From: Arcuatula senhousia
Taxonomy: Eukaryota; Mollusca; Bivalvia; Mytilida; Mytilidae
Assembly: GCA_963971305.1 (NCBI GenBank)
Contig: OZ020308.1
Coordinates: 26,069,275-26,133,274 of the forward strand
DNA: 64,000 bases
Direction: 5' to 3'
The notes under the pieces were generated by a model. The model searched no databases, was not told the origin of the DNA, and saw nothing but the letters and a program-made list of their open reading frames with translations. Position 1 is the first letter of the stretch. Every line of letters begins with the position of its first letter. Position numbers and translations under genes: made by a program. Shown here in pieces: positions 11,301 to 26,300 of this stretch.

Positions 11301-14300
11301 TATTCAGACATTGTATGTTGTTATATTTTGTAGGATTTTCATCGTTGGCCGCAGCCGAACAGTAGACATTCTTAAATCACCACAGGAAGCTAAAAAAGAG
11401 GTACAAAGATTTGAAAACTTTTCGTTATTCTTAAAAACAGATTGAAATACAAGAAAAAAGTGTTTCACGAACAAATGTCATGCAGGCCTAACAGTATAGC
11501 CAAAATTATGTTTCTGTGTTTTCTTAACTCAGGCTTTTTATATCCACTTGTTTTGGTCTTATTTATTCATATCAAGTCTGATTGAAGGCCAGAGTCACAC
11601 CATCACTTAATATTCCTGTTTTTGTGCTCAAATAAAACACATTTTGAAAAATACATTGATTTCAATGGAATTTTATGCCGCAGTCACATTATTTGTCTTC
11701 TGTGTGTCTCTTCTTATCTAAATTACTTGCCGTACTTACTGAATAAGTCATTTAGTAAAGCCCTACTCACAAAAGCTGAACAAACCTTTCATTGATTTCA
11801 TTATTTTTTTCAACAGCTATGGACTTAGCACCAGAATCAACATTTGCGCCATGAATGCATAAGACATGTAAGAGGGGAAGAAAAATTATGGATCAATGAT
11901 AGGCTTCAACTATGGTTTATAAAGCATTTCTTGCTCATACGCAGGTAAATTTCTATCAAATTCTGTATAACGTGCTGAAATATTTATGTTCATTTTTCTT
12001 TATTTACATATTGCGACGTGGCAGTTAAAAATATTTTATACGGCCAATTTTCTAGGTACACAATTTTCATTCCTTTTCTTTGTTTAGAATAAATCCCCAT
12101 TCAACTGCTCAATGTGGAAAATAAGTAGCAATACTATGTATCTTTCCTACTAAAAAGATAAGAATAGAAAACATTGCTTAAAATTTTGTTTATTCAGACA
12201 TTGTATGTTGTTATATTTTGTAGGATTTTCATCGTTGGCCGCAGCCGAACAGTAGACATTCTTAAATCACCACAGGAAGCTAAAAAAGAGGTACAAAGAT
12301 TTGAAAACTTTTCGTTATTCTTAAAAACAGATTGAAATACAAGAAAAAAGTGTTTCACGAACAAATGTCATGCAGGCCTAACAGTATAGGTAACATAACA
12401 GGAATTAAGTATTGCGCAACCGGAAGTCAGACTGTGACAGAGCTTGAAGCTAGATATTAAAACTTTGCTGGACTGTGATTGGATTATAATATCAAGACTG
12501 GATTATCATTGTATGTTTTCAAGTTTTTAAATGGATGTAGTTTAATAAAATAAGAATAAAATTTTCCACATGATGGATAATTTTTTTGGGTGATTTTTCA
12601 AACAAGGATGAAATTTTCATTAACACCGGAGAAAATTGTATGTAAACATCCGCCAGCTGAACTCGGCATTCAACAGCTCTCTCAAAAGGCGGTCAACATA
12701 TGATTTGACACCACTTATTCAATGGGAAAAAGGTTACACCATATAGATTTAATTTTATTTACATCAAACACTCTTCAGGGAAAGGTTGAAAGACTGAAAA
12801 TAGTTGTTTGATTATAAAGGGGAAGCAATTACCATCATGTGCCCTATAGCCAAAATTATGTTTCTGTGTTTTCTTAACTCAGGCTTTTTATATCCACTTG
12901 TTTTGGTCTTATTTATTCATATCAAGTCTGATTGAAGGCCAGAGTCACACCATCACTTAATATTCCTGTTTTTGTGCTCAAATAAAACACATTTTGAAAA
13001 ATACATTGATTTCAATGGAATTTTATGCCGCAGTCACATTATTTGTCTTCTGTGTGTCTCTTCTTATCTAAATTACTTGCCGTACTTACTGAATAAGTCA
13101 TTTAGTAAAGCCCTACTCACAAAAGCTGAACAAACCTTTCATTGATTTCATTATTTTTTTCAACAGCTATGGACTTAGCACCAGAATCAACATTTGCGCC
13201 ATGAATGCATAAGACATGTAAGAGGGGAAGAAAAATTATGGATCAATGATAGGCTTCAACTATGGTTTATAAAGCATTTCTTGCTCATACGCAGGTAAAT
13301 TTCTATCAAATTCTGTATAACGTGCTGAAATATTTATGTTCATTTTTCTTTATTTACATATTGCGACGTGGCAGTTAAAAATATTTTATACGGCCAATTT
13401 TCTAGGTACACAATTTTCATTCCTTTTCTTTGTTTAGAATAAATCCCCATTCAACTGCTCAATGTGGAAAATAAGTAGCAATACTATGTATCTTTCCTAC
13501 TAAAAAGATAAGAATAGAAAACATTGCTTAAAATTTTGTTTATTCAGACATTGTATGTTGTTATATTTTGTAGGATTTTCATCGTTGGCCGCAGCCGAAC
13601 AGTAGACATTCTTAAATCACCACAGGAAGCTAAAAAAGAGGTACAAAGATTTGAAAACTTTTCGTTATTCTTAAAAACAGATTGAAATACAAGAAAAAAG
13701 TGTTTCACGAACAAATGTCATGCAGGCCTAACAGTATAGCCAAAATTATGTTTCTGTGTTTTCTTAACTCAGGCTTTTTATATCCACTTGTTTTGGTCTT
13801 ATTTATTCATATCAAGTCTGATTGAAGGCCAGAGTCACACCATCACTTAATATTCCTGTTTTTGTGCTCAAATAAAACACATTTTGAAAAATACATTGAT
13901 TTCAATGGAATTTTATGCCGCAGTCACATTATTTGTCTTCTGTGTGTCTCTTCTTATCTAAATTACTTGCCGTACTTACTGAATAAGTCATTTAGTAAAG
14001 CCCTACTCACAAAAGCTGAACAAACCTTTCATTGATTTCATTATTTTTTTCAACAGCTATGGACTTAGCACCAGAATCAACATTTGCGCCATGAATGCAT
14101 AAGACATGTAAGAGGGGAAGAAAAATTATGGATCAATGATAGGCTTCAACTATGGTTTATAAAGCATTTCTTGCTCATACGCAGGTAAATTTCTATCAAA
14201 TTCTGTATAACGTGCTGAAATATTTATGTTCATTTTTCTTTATTTACATATTGCGACGTGGCAGTTAAAAATATTTTATACGGCCAATTTTCTAGGTACA

Positions 14301-17300
14301 CAATTTTCATTCCTTTTCTTTGTTTAGAATAAATCCCCATTCAACTGCTCAATGTGGAAAATAAGTAGCAATACTATGTATCTTTCCTACTAAAAAGATA
14401 AGAATAGAAAACATTGCTTAAAATTTTGTTTATTCAGACATTGTATGTTGTTATATTTTGTAGGATTTTCATCGTTGGCCGCAGCCGAACAGTAGACATT
14501 CTTAAATCACCACAGGAAGCTAAAAAAGAGGTACAAAGATTTGAAAACTTTTCGTTATTCTTAAAAACAGATTGAAATACAAGAAAAAAGTGTTTCACGA
14601 ACAAATGTCATGCAGGCCTAACAGTATAGGTAACATAACAGGAATTAAGTATTGCGCAACCGGAAGTCAGACTGTGACAGAGCTTGAAGCTAGATATTAA
14701 AACTTTGCTGGACTGTGATTGGATTATAATATCAAGACTGGATTATCATTGTATGTTTTCAAGTTTTTAAATGGATGTAGTTTAATAAAATAAGAATAAA
14801 ATTTTCCACATGATGGATAATTTTTTTGGGTGATTTTTCAAACAAGGATGAAATTTTCATTAACACCGGAGAAAATTGTATGTAAACATCCGCCAGCTGA
14901 ACTCGGCATTCAACAGCTCTCTCAAAAGGCGGTCAACATATGATTTGACACCACTTATTCAATGGGAAAAAGGTTACACCATATAGATTTAATTTTATTT
15001 ACATCAAACACTCTTCAGGGAAAGGTTGAAAGACTGAAAATAGTTGTTTGATTATAAAGGGGAAGCAATTACCATCATGTGCCCTATAGCCAAAATTATG
15101 TTTCTGTGTTTTCTTAACTCAGGCTTTTTATATCCACTTGTTTTGGTCTTATTTATTCATATCAAGTCTGATTGAAGGCCAGAGTCACACCATCACTTAA
15201 TATTCCTGTTTTTGTGCTCAAATAAAACACATTTTGAAAAATACATTGATTTCAATGGAATTTTATGCCGCAGTCACATTATTTGTCTTCTGTGTGTCTC
15301 TTCTTATCTAAATTACTTGCCGTACTTACTGAATAAGTCATTTAGTAAAGCCCTACTCACAAAAGCTGAACAAACCTTTCATTGATTTCATTATTTTTTT
15401 CAACAGCTATGGACTTAGCACCAGAATCAACATTTGCGCCATGAATGCATAAGACATGTAAGAGGGGAAGAAAAATTATGGATCAATGATAGGCTTCAAC
15501 TATGGTTTATAAAGCATTTCTTGCTCATACGCAGGTAAATTTCTATCAAATTCTGTATAACGTGCTGAAATATTTATGTTCATTTTTCTTTATTTACATA
15601 TTGCGACGTGGCAGTTAAAAATATTTTATACGGCCAATTTTCTAGGTACACAATTTTCATTCCTTTTCTTTGTTTAGAATAAATCCCCATTCAACTGCTC
15701 AATGTGGAAAATAAGTAGCAATACTATGTATCTTTCCTACTAAAAAGATAAGAATAGAAAACATTGCTTAAAATTTTGTTTATTCAGACATTGTATGTTG
15801 TTATATTTTGTAGGATTTTCATCGTTGGCCGCAGCCGAACAGTAGACATTCTTAAATCACCACAGGAAGCTAAAAAAGAGGTACAAAGATTTGAAAACTT
15901 TTCGTTATTCTTAAAAACAGATTGAAATACAAGAAAAAAGTGTTTCACGAACAAATGTCATGCAGGCCTAACAGTATAGGTAACATAACAGGAATTAAGT
16001 ATTGCGCAACCGGAAGTCAGACTGTGACAGAGCTTGAAGCTAGATATTAAAACTTTGCTGGACTGTGATTGGATTATAATATCAAGACTGGATTATCATT
16101 GTATGTTTTCAAGTTTTTAAATGGATGTAGTTTAATAAAATAAGAATAAAATTTTCCACATGATGGATAATTTTTTTGGGTGATTTTTCAAACAAGGATG
16201 AAATTTTCATTAACACCGGAGAAAATTGTATGTAAACATCCGCCAGCTGAACTCGGCATTCAACAGCTCTCTCAAAAGGCGGTCAACATATGATTTGACA
16301 CCACTTATTCAATGGGAAAAAGGTTACACCATATAGATTTAATTTTATTTACATCAAACACTCTTCAGGGAAAGGTTGAAAGACTGAAAATAGTTGTTTG
16401 ATTATAAAGGGGAAGCAATTACCATCATGTGCCCTATAGCCAAAATTATGTTTCTGTGTTTTCTTAACTCAGGCTTTTTATATCCACTTGTTTTGGTCTT
16501 ATTTATTCATATCAAGTCTGATTGAAGGCCAGAGTCACACCATCACTTAATATTCCTGTTTTTGTGCTCAAATAAAACACATTTTGAAAAATACATTGAT
16601 TTCAATGGAATTTTATGCCGCAGTCACATTATTTGTCTTCTGTGTGTCTCTTCTTATCTAAATTACTTGCCGTACTTACTGAATAAGTCATTTAGTAAAG
16701 CCCTACTCACAAAAGCTGAACAAACCTTTCATTGATTTCATTATTTTTTTCAACAGCTATGGACTTAGCACCAGAATCAACATTTGCGCCATGAATGCAT
16801 AAGACATGTAAGAGGGGAAGAAAAATTATGGATCAATGATAGGCTTCAACTATGGTTTATAAAGCATTTCTTGCTCATACGCAGGTAAATTTCTATCAAA
16901 TTCTGTATAACGTGCTGAAATATTTATGTTCATTTTTCTTTATTTACATATTGCGACGTGGCAGTTAAAAATATTTTATACGGCCAATTTTCTAGGTACA
17001 CAATTTTCATTCCTTTTCTTTGTTTAGAATAAATCCCCATTCAACTGCTCAATGTGGAAAATAAGTAGCAATACTATGTATCTTTCCTACTAAAAAGATA
17101 AGAATAGAAAACATTGCTTAAAATTTTGTTTATTCAGACATTGTATGTTGTTATATTTTGTAGGATTTTCATCGTTGGCCGCAGCCGAACAGTAGACATT
17201 CTTAAATCACCACAGGAAGCTAAAAAAGAGGTACAAAGATTTGAAAACTTTTCGTTATTCTTAAAAACAGATTGAAATACAAGAAAAAAGTGTTTCACGA

Positions 17301-20300
17301 ACAAATGTCATGCAGGCCTAACAGTATAGCCAAAATTATGTTTCTGTGTTTTCTTAACTCAGGCTTTTTATATCCACTTGTTTTGGTCTTATTTATTCAT
17401 ATCAAGTCTGATTGAAGGCCAGAGTCACACCATCACTTAATATTCCTGTTTTTGTGCTCAAATAAAACACATTTTGAAAAATACATTGATTTCAATGGAA
17501 TTTTATGCCGCAGTCACATTATTTGTCTTCTGTGTGTCTCTTCTTATCTAAATTACTTGCCGTACTTACTGAATAAGTCATTTAGTAAAGCCCTACTCAC
17601 AAAAGCTGAACAAACCTTTCATTGATTTCATTATTTTTTTCAACAGCTATGGACTTAGCACCAGAATCAACATTTGCGCCATGAATGCATAAGACATGTA
17701 AGAGGGGAAGAAAAATTATGGATCAATGATAGGCTTCAACTATGGTTTATAAAGCATTTCTTGCTCATACGCAGGTAAATTTCTATCAAATTCTGTATAA
17801 CGTGCTGAAATATTTATGTTCATTTTTCTTTATTTACATATTGCGACGTGGCAGTTAAAAATATTTTATACGGCCAATTTTCTAGGTACACAATTTTCAT
17901 TCCTTTTCTTTGTTTAGAATAAATCCCCATTCAACTGCTCAATGTGGAAAATAAGTAGCAATACTATGTATCTTTCCTACTAAAAAGATAAGAATAGAAA
18001 ACATTGCTTAAAATTTTGTTTATTCAGACATTGTATGTTGTTATATTTTGTAGGATTTTCATCGTTGGCCGCAGCCGAACAGTAGACATTCTTAAATCAC
18101 CACAGGAAGCTAAAAAAGAGGTACAAAGATTTGAAAACTTTTCGTTATTCTTAAAAACAGATTGAAATACAAGAAAAAAGTGTTTCACGAACAAATGTCA
18201 TGCAGGCCTAACAGTATAGCCAAAATTATGTTTCTGTGTTTTCTTAACTCAGGCTTTTTATATCCACTTGTTTTGGTCTTATTTATTCATATCAAGTCTG
18301 ATTGAAGGCCAGAGTCACACCATCACTTAATATTCCTGTTTTTGTGCTCAAATAAAACACATTTTGAAAAATACATTGATTTCAATGGAATTTTATGCCG
18401 CAGTCACATTATTTGTCTTCTGTGTGTCTCTTCTTATCTAAATTACTTGCCGTACTTACTGAATAAGTCATTTAGTAAAGCCCTACTCACAAAAGCTGAA
18501 CAAACCTTTCATTGATTTCATTATTTTTTTCAACAGCTATGGACTTAGCACCAGAATCAACATTTGCGCCATGAATGCATAAGACATGTAAGAGGGGAAG
18601 AAAAATTATGGATCAATGATAGGCTTCAACTATGGTTTATAAAGCATTTCTTGCTCATACGCAGGTAAATTTCTATCAAATTCTGTATAACGTGCTGAAA
18701 TATTTATGTTCATTTTTCTTTATTTACATATTGCGACGTGGCAGTTAAAAATATTTTATACGGCCAATTTTCTAGGTACACAATTTTCATTCCTTTTCTT
18801 TGTTTAGAATAAATCCCCATTCAACTGCTCAATGTGGAAAATAAGTAGCAATACTATGTATCTTTCCTACTAAAAAGATAAGAATAGAAAACATTGCTTA
18901 AAATTTTGTTTATTCAGACATTGTATGTTGTTATATTTTGTAGGATTTTCATCGTTGGCCGCAGCCGAACAGTAGACATTCTTAAATCACCACAGGAAGC
19001 TAAAAAAGAGGTACAAAGATTTGAAAACTTTTCGTTATTCTTAAAAACAGATTGAAATACAAGAAAAAAGTGTTTCACGAACAAATGTCATGCAGGCCTA
19101 ACAGTATAGGTAACATAACAGGAATTAAGTATTGCGCAACCGGAAGTCAGACTGTGACAGAGCTTGAAGCTACATGTAGATATTAAAACTTTGCTGGACT
19201 GTGATTGGATTATAATATCAAGACTGGATTATCATTGTATGTTTTCAAGTTTTTAAATGGATGTAGTTTAATAAAATAAGAATAAAATTTTCCACATGAT
19301 GGATAATTTTTTTGGGTGATTTTTCAAACAAGGATGAAATTTTCATTAACACCGGAGAAAATTGTATGTAAACATCCGCCAGCTGAACTCGGCATTCAAC
19401 AGCTCTCTCAAAAGGCGGTCAACATATGATTTGACACCACTTATTCAATGGGAAAAAGGTTACACCATATAGATTTAATTTTATTTACATCAAACACTCT
19501 TCAGGGAAAGGTTGAAAGACTGAAAATAGTTGTTTGATTATAAAGGGGAAGCAATTACCATCATGTGCCCTATAGCCAAAATTATGTTTCTGTGTTTTCT
19601 TAACTCAGGCTTTTTATATCCACTTGTTTTGGTCTTATTTATTCATATCAAGTCTGATTGAAGGCCAGAGTCACACCATCACTTAATATTCCTGTTTTTG
19701 TGCTCAAATAAAACACATTTTGAAAAATACATTGATTTCAATGGAATTTTATGCCGCAGTCACATTATTTGTCTTCTGTGTGTCTCTTCTTATCTAAATT
19801 ACTTGCCGTACTTACTGAATAAGTCATTTAGTAAAGCCCTACTCACAAAAGCTGAACAAACCTTTCATTGATTTCATTATTTTTTTCAACAGCTATGGAC
19901 TTAGCACCAGAATCAACATTTGCGCCATGAATGCATAAGACATGTAAGAGGGGAAGAAAAATTATGGATCAATGATAGGCTTCAACTATGGTTTATAAAG
20001 CATTTCTTGCTCATACGCAGGTAAATTTCTATCAAATTCTGTATAACGTGCTGAAATATTTATGTTCATTTTTCTTTATTTACATATTGCGACGTGGCAG
20101 TTAAAAATATTTTATACGGCCAATTTTCTAGGTACACAATTTTCATTCCTTTTCTTTGTTTAGAATAAATCCCCATTCAACTGCTCAATGTGGAAAATAA
20201 GTAGCAATACTATGTATCTTTCCTACTAAAAAGATAAGAATAGAAAACATTGCTTAAAATTTTGTTTATTCAGACATTGTATGTTGTTATATTTTGTAGG

Positions 20301-23300
20301 ATTTTCATCGTTGGCCGCAGCCGAACAGTAGACATTCTTAAATCACCACAGGAAGCTAAAAAAGAGGTACAAAGATTTGAAAACTTTTCGTTATTCTTAA
20401 AAACAGATTGAAATACAAGAAAAAAGTGTTTCACGAACAAATGTCATGCAGGCCTAACAGTATAGCCAAAATTATGTTTCTGTGTTTTCTTAACTCAGGC
20501 TTTTTATATCCACTTGTTTTGGTCTTATTTATTCATATCAAGTCTGATTGAAGGCCAGAGTCACACCATCACTTAATATTCCTGTTTTTGTGCTCAAATA
20601 AAACACATTTTGAAAAATACATTGATTTCAATGGAATTTTATGCCGCAGTCACATTATTTGTCTTCTGTGTGTCTCTTCTTATCTAAATTACTTGCCGTA
20701 CTTACTGAATAAGTCATTTAGTAAAGCCCTACTCACAAAAGCTGAACAAACCTTTCATTGATTTCATTATTTTTTTCAACAGCTATGGACTTAGCACCAG
20801 AATCAACATTTGCGCCATGAATGCATAAGACATGTAAGAGGGGAAGAAAAATTATGGATCAATGATAGGCTTCAACTATGGTTTATAAAGCATTTCTTGC
20901 TCATACGCAGGTAAATTTCTATCAAATTCTGTATAACGTGCTGAAATATTTATGTTCATTTTTCTTTATTTACATATTGCGACGTGGCAGTTAAAAATAT
21001 TTTATACGGCCAATTTTCTAGGTACACAATTTTCATTCCTTTTCTTTGTTTAGAATAAATCCCCATTCAACTGCTCAATGTGGAAAATAAGTAGCAATAC
21101 TATGTATCTTTCCTACTAAAAAGATAAGAATAGAAAACATTGCTTAAAATTTTGTTTATTCAGACATTGTATGTTGTTATATTTTGTAGGATTTTCATCG
21201 TTGGCCGCAGCCGAACAGTAGACATTCTTAAATCACCACAGGAAGCTAAAAAAGAGGTACAAAGATTTGAAAACTTTTCGTTATTCTTAAAAACAGATTG
21301 AAATACAAGAAAAAAGTGTTTCACGAACAAATGTCATGCAGGCCTAACAGTATAGCCAAAATTATGTTTCTGTGTTTTCTTAACTCAGGCTTTTTATATC
21401 CACTTGTTTTGGTCTTATTTATTCATATCAAGTCTGATTGAAGGCCAGAGTCACACCATCACTTAATATTCCTGTTTTTGTGCTCAAATAAAACACATTT
21501 TGAAAAATACATTGATTTCAATGGAATTTTATGCCGCAGTCACATTATTTGTCTTCTGTGTGTCTCTTCTTATCTAAATTACTTGCCGTACTTACTGAAT
21601 AAGTCATTTAGTAAAGCCCTACTCACAAAAGCTGAACAAACCTTTCATTGATTTCATTATTTTTTTCAACAGCTATGGACTTAGCACCAGAATCAACATT
21701 TGCGCCATGAATGCATAAGACATGTAAGAGGGGAAGAAAAATTATGGATCAATGATAGGCTTCAACTATGGTTTATAAAGCATTTCTTGCTCATACGCAG
21801 GTAAATTTCTATCAAATTCTGTATAACGTGCTGAAATATTTATGTTCATTTTTCTTTATTTACATATTGCGACGTGGCAGTTAAAAATATTTTATACGGC
21901 CAATTTTCTAGGTACACAATTTTCATTCCTTTTCTTTGTTTAGAATAAATCCCCATTCAACTGCTCAATGTGGAAAATAAGTAGCAATACTATGTATCTT
22001 TCCTACTAAAAAGATAAGAATAGAAAACATTGCTTAAAATTTTGTTTATTCAGACATTGTATGTTGTTATATTTTGTAGGATTTTCATCGTTGGCCGCAG
22101 CCGAACAGTAGACATTCTTAAATCACCACAGGAAGCTAAAAAAGAGGTACAAAGATTTGAAAACTTTTCGTTATTCTTAAAAACAGATTGAAATACAAGA
22201 AAAAAGTGTTTCACGAACAAATGTCATGCAGGCCTAACAGTATAGGTAACATAACAGGAATTAAGTATTGCGCAACCGGAAGTCAGACTGTGACAGAGCT
22301 TGAAGCTAGATATTAAAACTTTGCTGGACTGTGATTGGATTATAATATCAAGACTGGATTATCATTGTATGTTTTCAAGTTTTTAAATGGATGTAGTTTA
22401 ATAAAATAAGAATAAAATTTTCCACATGATGGATAATTTTTTTGGGTGATTTTTCAAACAAGGATGAAATTTTCATTAACACCGGAGAAAATTGTATGTA
22501 AACATCCGCCAGCTGAACTCGGCATTCAACAGCTCTCTCAAAAGGCGGTCAACATATGATTTGACACCACTTATTCAATGGGAAAAAGGTTACACCATAT
22601 AGATTTAATTTTATTTACATCAAACACTCTTCAGGGAAAGGTTGAAAGACTGAAAATAGTTGTTTGATTATAAAGGGGAAGCAATTACCATCATGTGCCC
22701 TATAGCCAAAATTATGTTTCTGTGTTTTCTTAACTCAGGCTTTTTATATCCACTTGTTTTGGTCTTATTTATTCATATCAAGTCTGATTGAAGGCCAGAG
22801 TCACACCATCACTTAATATTCCTGTTTTTGTGCTCAAATAAAACACATTTTGAAAAATACATTGATTTCAATGGAATTTTATGCCGCAGTCACATTATTT
22901 GTCTTCTGTGTGTCTCTTCTTATCTAAATTACTTGCCGTACTTACTGAATAAGTCATTTAGTAAAGCCCTACTCACAAAAGCTGAACAAACCTTTCATTG
23001 ATTTCATTATTTTTTTCAACAGCTATGGACTTAGCACCAGAATCAACATTTGCGCCATGAATGCATAAGACATGTAAGAGGGGAAGAAAAATTATGGATC
23101 AATGATAGGCTTCAACTATGGTTTATAAAGCATTTCTTGCTCATACGCAGGTAAATTTCTATCAAATTCTGTATAACGTGCTGAAATATTTATGTTCATT
23201 TTTCTTTATTTACATATTGCGACGTGGCAGTTAAAAATATTTTATACGGCCAATTTTCTAGGTACACAATTTTCATTCCTTTTCTTTGTTTAGAATAAAT

Positions 23301-26300
23301 CCCCATTCAACTGCTCAATGTGGAAAATAAGTAGCAATACTATGTATCTTTCCTACTAAAAAGATAAGAATAGAAAACATTGCTTAAAATTTTGTTTATT
23401 CAGACATTGTATGTTGTTATATTTTGTAGGATTTTCATCGTTGGCCGCAGCCGAACAGTAGACATTCTTAAATCACCACAGGAAGCTAAAAAAGAGGTAC
23501 AAAGATTTGAAAACTTTTCGTTATTCTTAAAAACAGATTGAAATACAAGAAAAAAGTGTTTCACGAACAAATGTCATGCAGGCCTAACAGTATAGCCAAA
23601 ATTATGTTTCTGTGTTTTCTTAACTCAGGCTTTTTATATCCACTTGTTTTGGTCTTATTTATTCATATCAAGTCTGATTGAAGGCCAGAGTCACACCATC
23701 ACTTAATATTCCTGTTTTTGTGCTCAAATAAAACACATTTTGAAAAATACATTGATTTCAATGGAATTTTATGCCGCAGTCACATTATTTGTCTTCTGTG
23801 TGTCTCTTCTTATCTAAATTACTTGCCGTACTTACTGAATAAGTCATTTAGTAAAGCCCTACTCACAAAAGCTGAACAAACCTTTCATTGATTTCATTAT
23901 TTTTTTCAACAGCTATGGACTTAGCACCAGAATCAACATTTGCGCCATGAATGCATAAGACATGTAAGAGGGGAAGAAAAATTATGGATCAATGATAGGC
24001 TTCAACTATGGTTTATAAAGCATTTCTTGCTCATACGCAGGTAAATTTCTATCAAATTCTGTATAACGTGCTGAAATATTTATGTTCATTTTTCTTTATT
24101 TACATATTGCGACGTGGCAGTTAAAAATATTTTATACGGCCAATTTTCTAGGTACACAATTTTCATTCCTTTTCTTTGTTTAGAATAAATCCCCATTCAA
24201 CTGCTCAATGTGGAAAATAAGTAGCAATACTATGTATCTTTCCTACTAAAAAGATAAGAATAGAAAACATTGCTTAAAATTTTGTTTATTCAGACATTGT
24301 ATGTTGTTATATTTTGTAGGATTTTCATCGTTGGCCGCAGCCGAACAGTAGACATTCTTAAATCACCACAGGAAGCTAAAAAAGAGGTACAAAGATTTGA
24401 AAACTTTTCGTTATTCTTAAAAACAGATTGAAATACAAGAAAAAAGTGTTTCACGAACAAATGTCATGCAGGCCTAACAGTATAGCCAAAATTATGTTTC
24501 TGTGTTTTCTTAACTCAGGCTTTTTATATCCACTTGTTTTGGTCTTATTTATTCATATCAAGTCTGATTGAAGGCCAGAGTCACACCATCACTTAATATT
24601 CCTGTTTTTGTGCTCAAATAAAACACATTTTGAAAAATACATTGATTTCAATGGAATTTTATGCCGCAGTCACATTATTTGTCTTCTGTGTGTCTCTTCT
24701 TATCTAAATTACTTGCCGTACTTACTGAATAAGTCATTTAGTAAAGCCCTACTCACAAAAGCTGAACAAACCTTTCATTGATTTCATTATTTTTTTCAAC
24801 AGCTATGGACTTAGCACCAGAATCAACATTTGCGCCATGAATGCATAAGACATGTAAGAGGGGAAGAAAAATTATGGATCAATGATAGGCTTCAACTATG
24901 GTTTATAAAGCATTTCTTGCTCATACGCAGGTAAATTTCTATCAAATTCTGTATAACGTGCTGAAATATTTATGTTCATTTTTCTTTATTTACATATTGC
25001 GACGTGGCAGTTAAAAATATTTTATACGGCCAATTTTCTAGGTACACAATTTTCATTCCTTTTCTTTGTTTAGAATAAATCCCCATTCAACTGCTCAATG
25101 TGGAAAATAAGTAGCAATACTATGTATCTTTCCTACTAAAAAGATAAGAATAGAAAACATTGCTTAAAATTTTGTTTATTCAGACATTGTATGTTGTTAT
25201 ATTTTGTAGGATTTTCATCGTTGGCCGCAGCCGAACAGTAGACATTCTTAAATCACCACAGGAAGCTAAAAAAGAGGTACAAAGATTTGAAAACTTTTCG
25301 TTATTCTTAAAAACAGATTGAAATACAAGAAAAAAGTGTTTCACGAACAAATGTCATGCAGGCCTAACAGTATAGCCAAAATTATGTTTCTGTGTTTTCT
25401 TAACTCAGGCTTTTTATATCCACTTGTTTTGGTCTTATTTATTCATATCAAGTCTGATTGAAGGCCAGAGTCACACCATCACTTAATATTCCTGTTTTTG
25501 TGCTCAAATAAAACACATTTTGAAAAATACATTGATTTCAATGGAATTTTATGCCGCAGTCACATTATTTGTCTTCTGTGTGTCTCTTCTTATCTAAATT
25601 ACTTGCCGTACTTACTGAATAAGTCATTTAGTAAAGCCCTACTCACAAAAGCTGAACAAACCTTTCATTGATTTCATTATTTTTTTCAACAGCTATGGAC
25701 TTAGCACCAGAATCAACATTTGCGCCATGAATGCATAAGACATGTAAGAGGGGAAGAAAAATTATGGATCAATGATAGGCTTCAACTATGGTTTATAAAG
25801 CATTTCTTGCTCATACGCAGGTAAATTTCTATCAAATTCTGTATAACGTGCTGAAATATTTATGTTCATTTTTCTTTATTTACATATTGCGACGTGGCAG
25901 TTAAAAATATTTTATACGGCCAATTTTCTAGGTACACAATTTTCATTCCTTTTCTTTGTTTAGAATAAATCCCCATTCAACTGCTCAATGTGGAAAATAA
26001 GTAGCAATACTATGTATCTTTCCTACTAAAAAGATAAGAATAGAAAACATTGCTTAAAATTTTGTTTATTCAGACATTGTATGTTGTTATATTTTGTAGG
26101 ATTTTCATCGTTGGCCGCAGCCGAACAGTAGACATTCTTAAATCACCACAGGAAGCTAAAAAAGAGGTACAAAGATTTGAAAACTTTTCGTTATTCTTAA
26201 AAACAGATTGAAATACAAGAAAAAAGTGTTTCACGAACAAATGTCATGCAGGCCTAACAGTATAGGTAACATAACAGGAATTAAGTATTGCGCAACCGGA

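Larger units (their letters stand above)
2671..13135. repeat. Higher-order repeat: four-unit block present twice
   Basis: Units 4-7 (2671-7614, lengths 1350, 1354, 890, 1350) are followed by units 8-11 (7615-13135) with the same length order once the 577-bp insertion in unit 8 is subtracted (4944 bp each). The diagnostic 4-bp insertion occurs in the second unit of each block and nowhere else that I saw. This indicates one duplication of a 4.9-kb block. The element then most likely inserted into one copy, although loss from the other copy is also possible. Confidence 0.85.
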
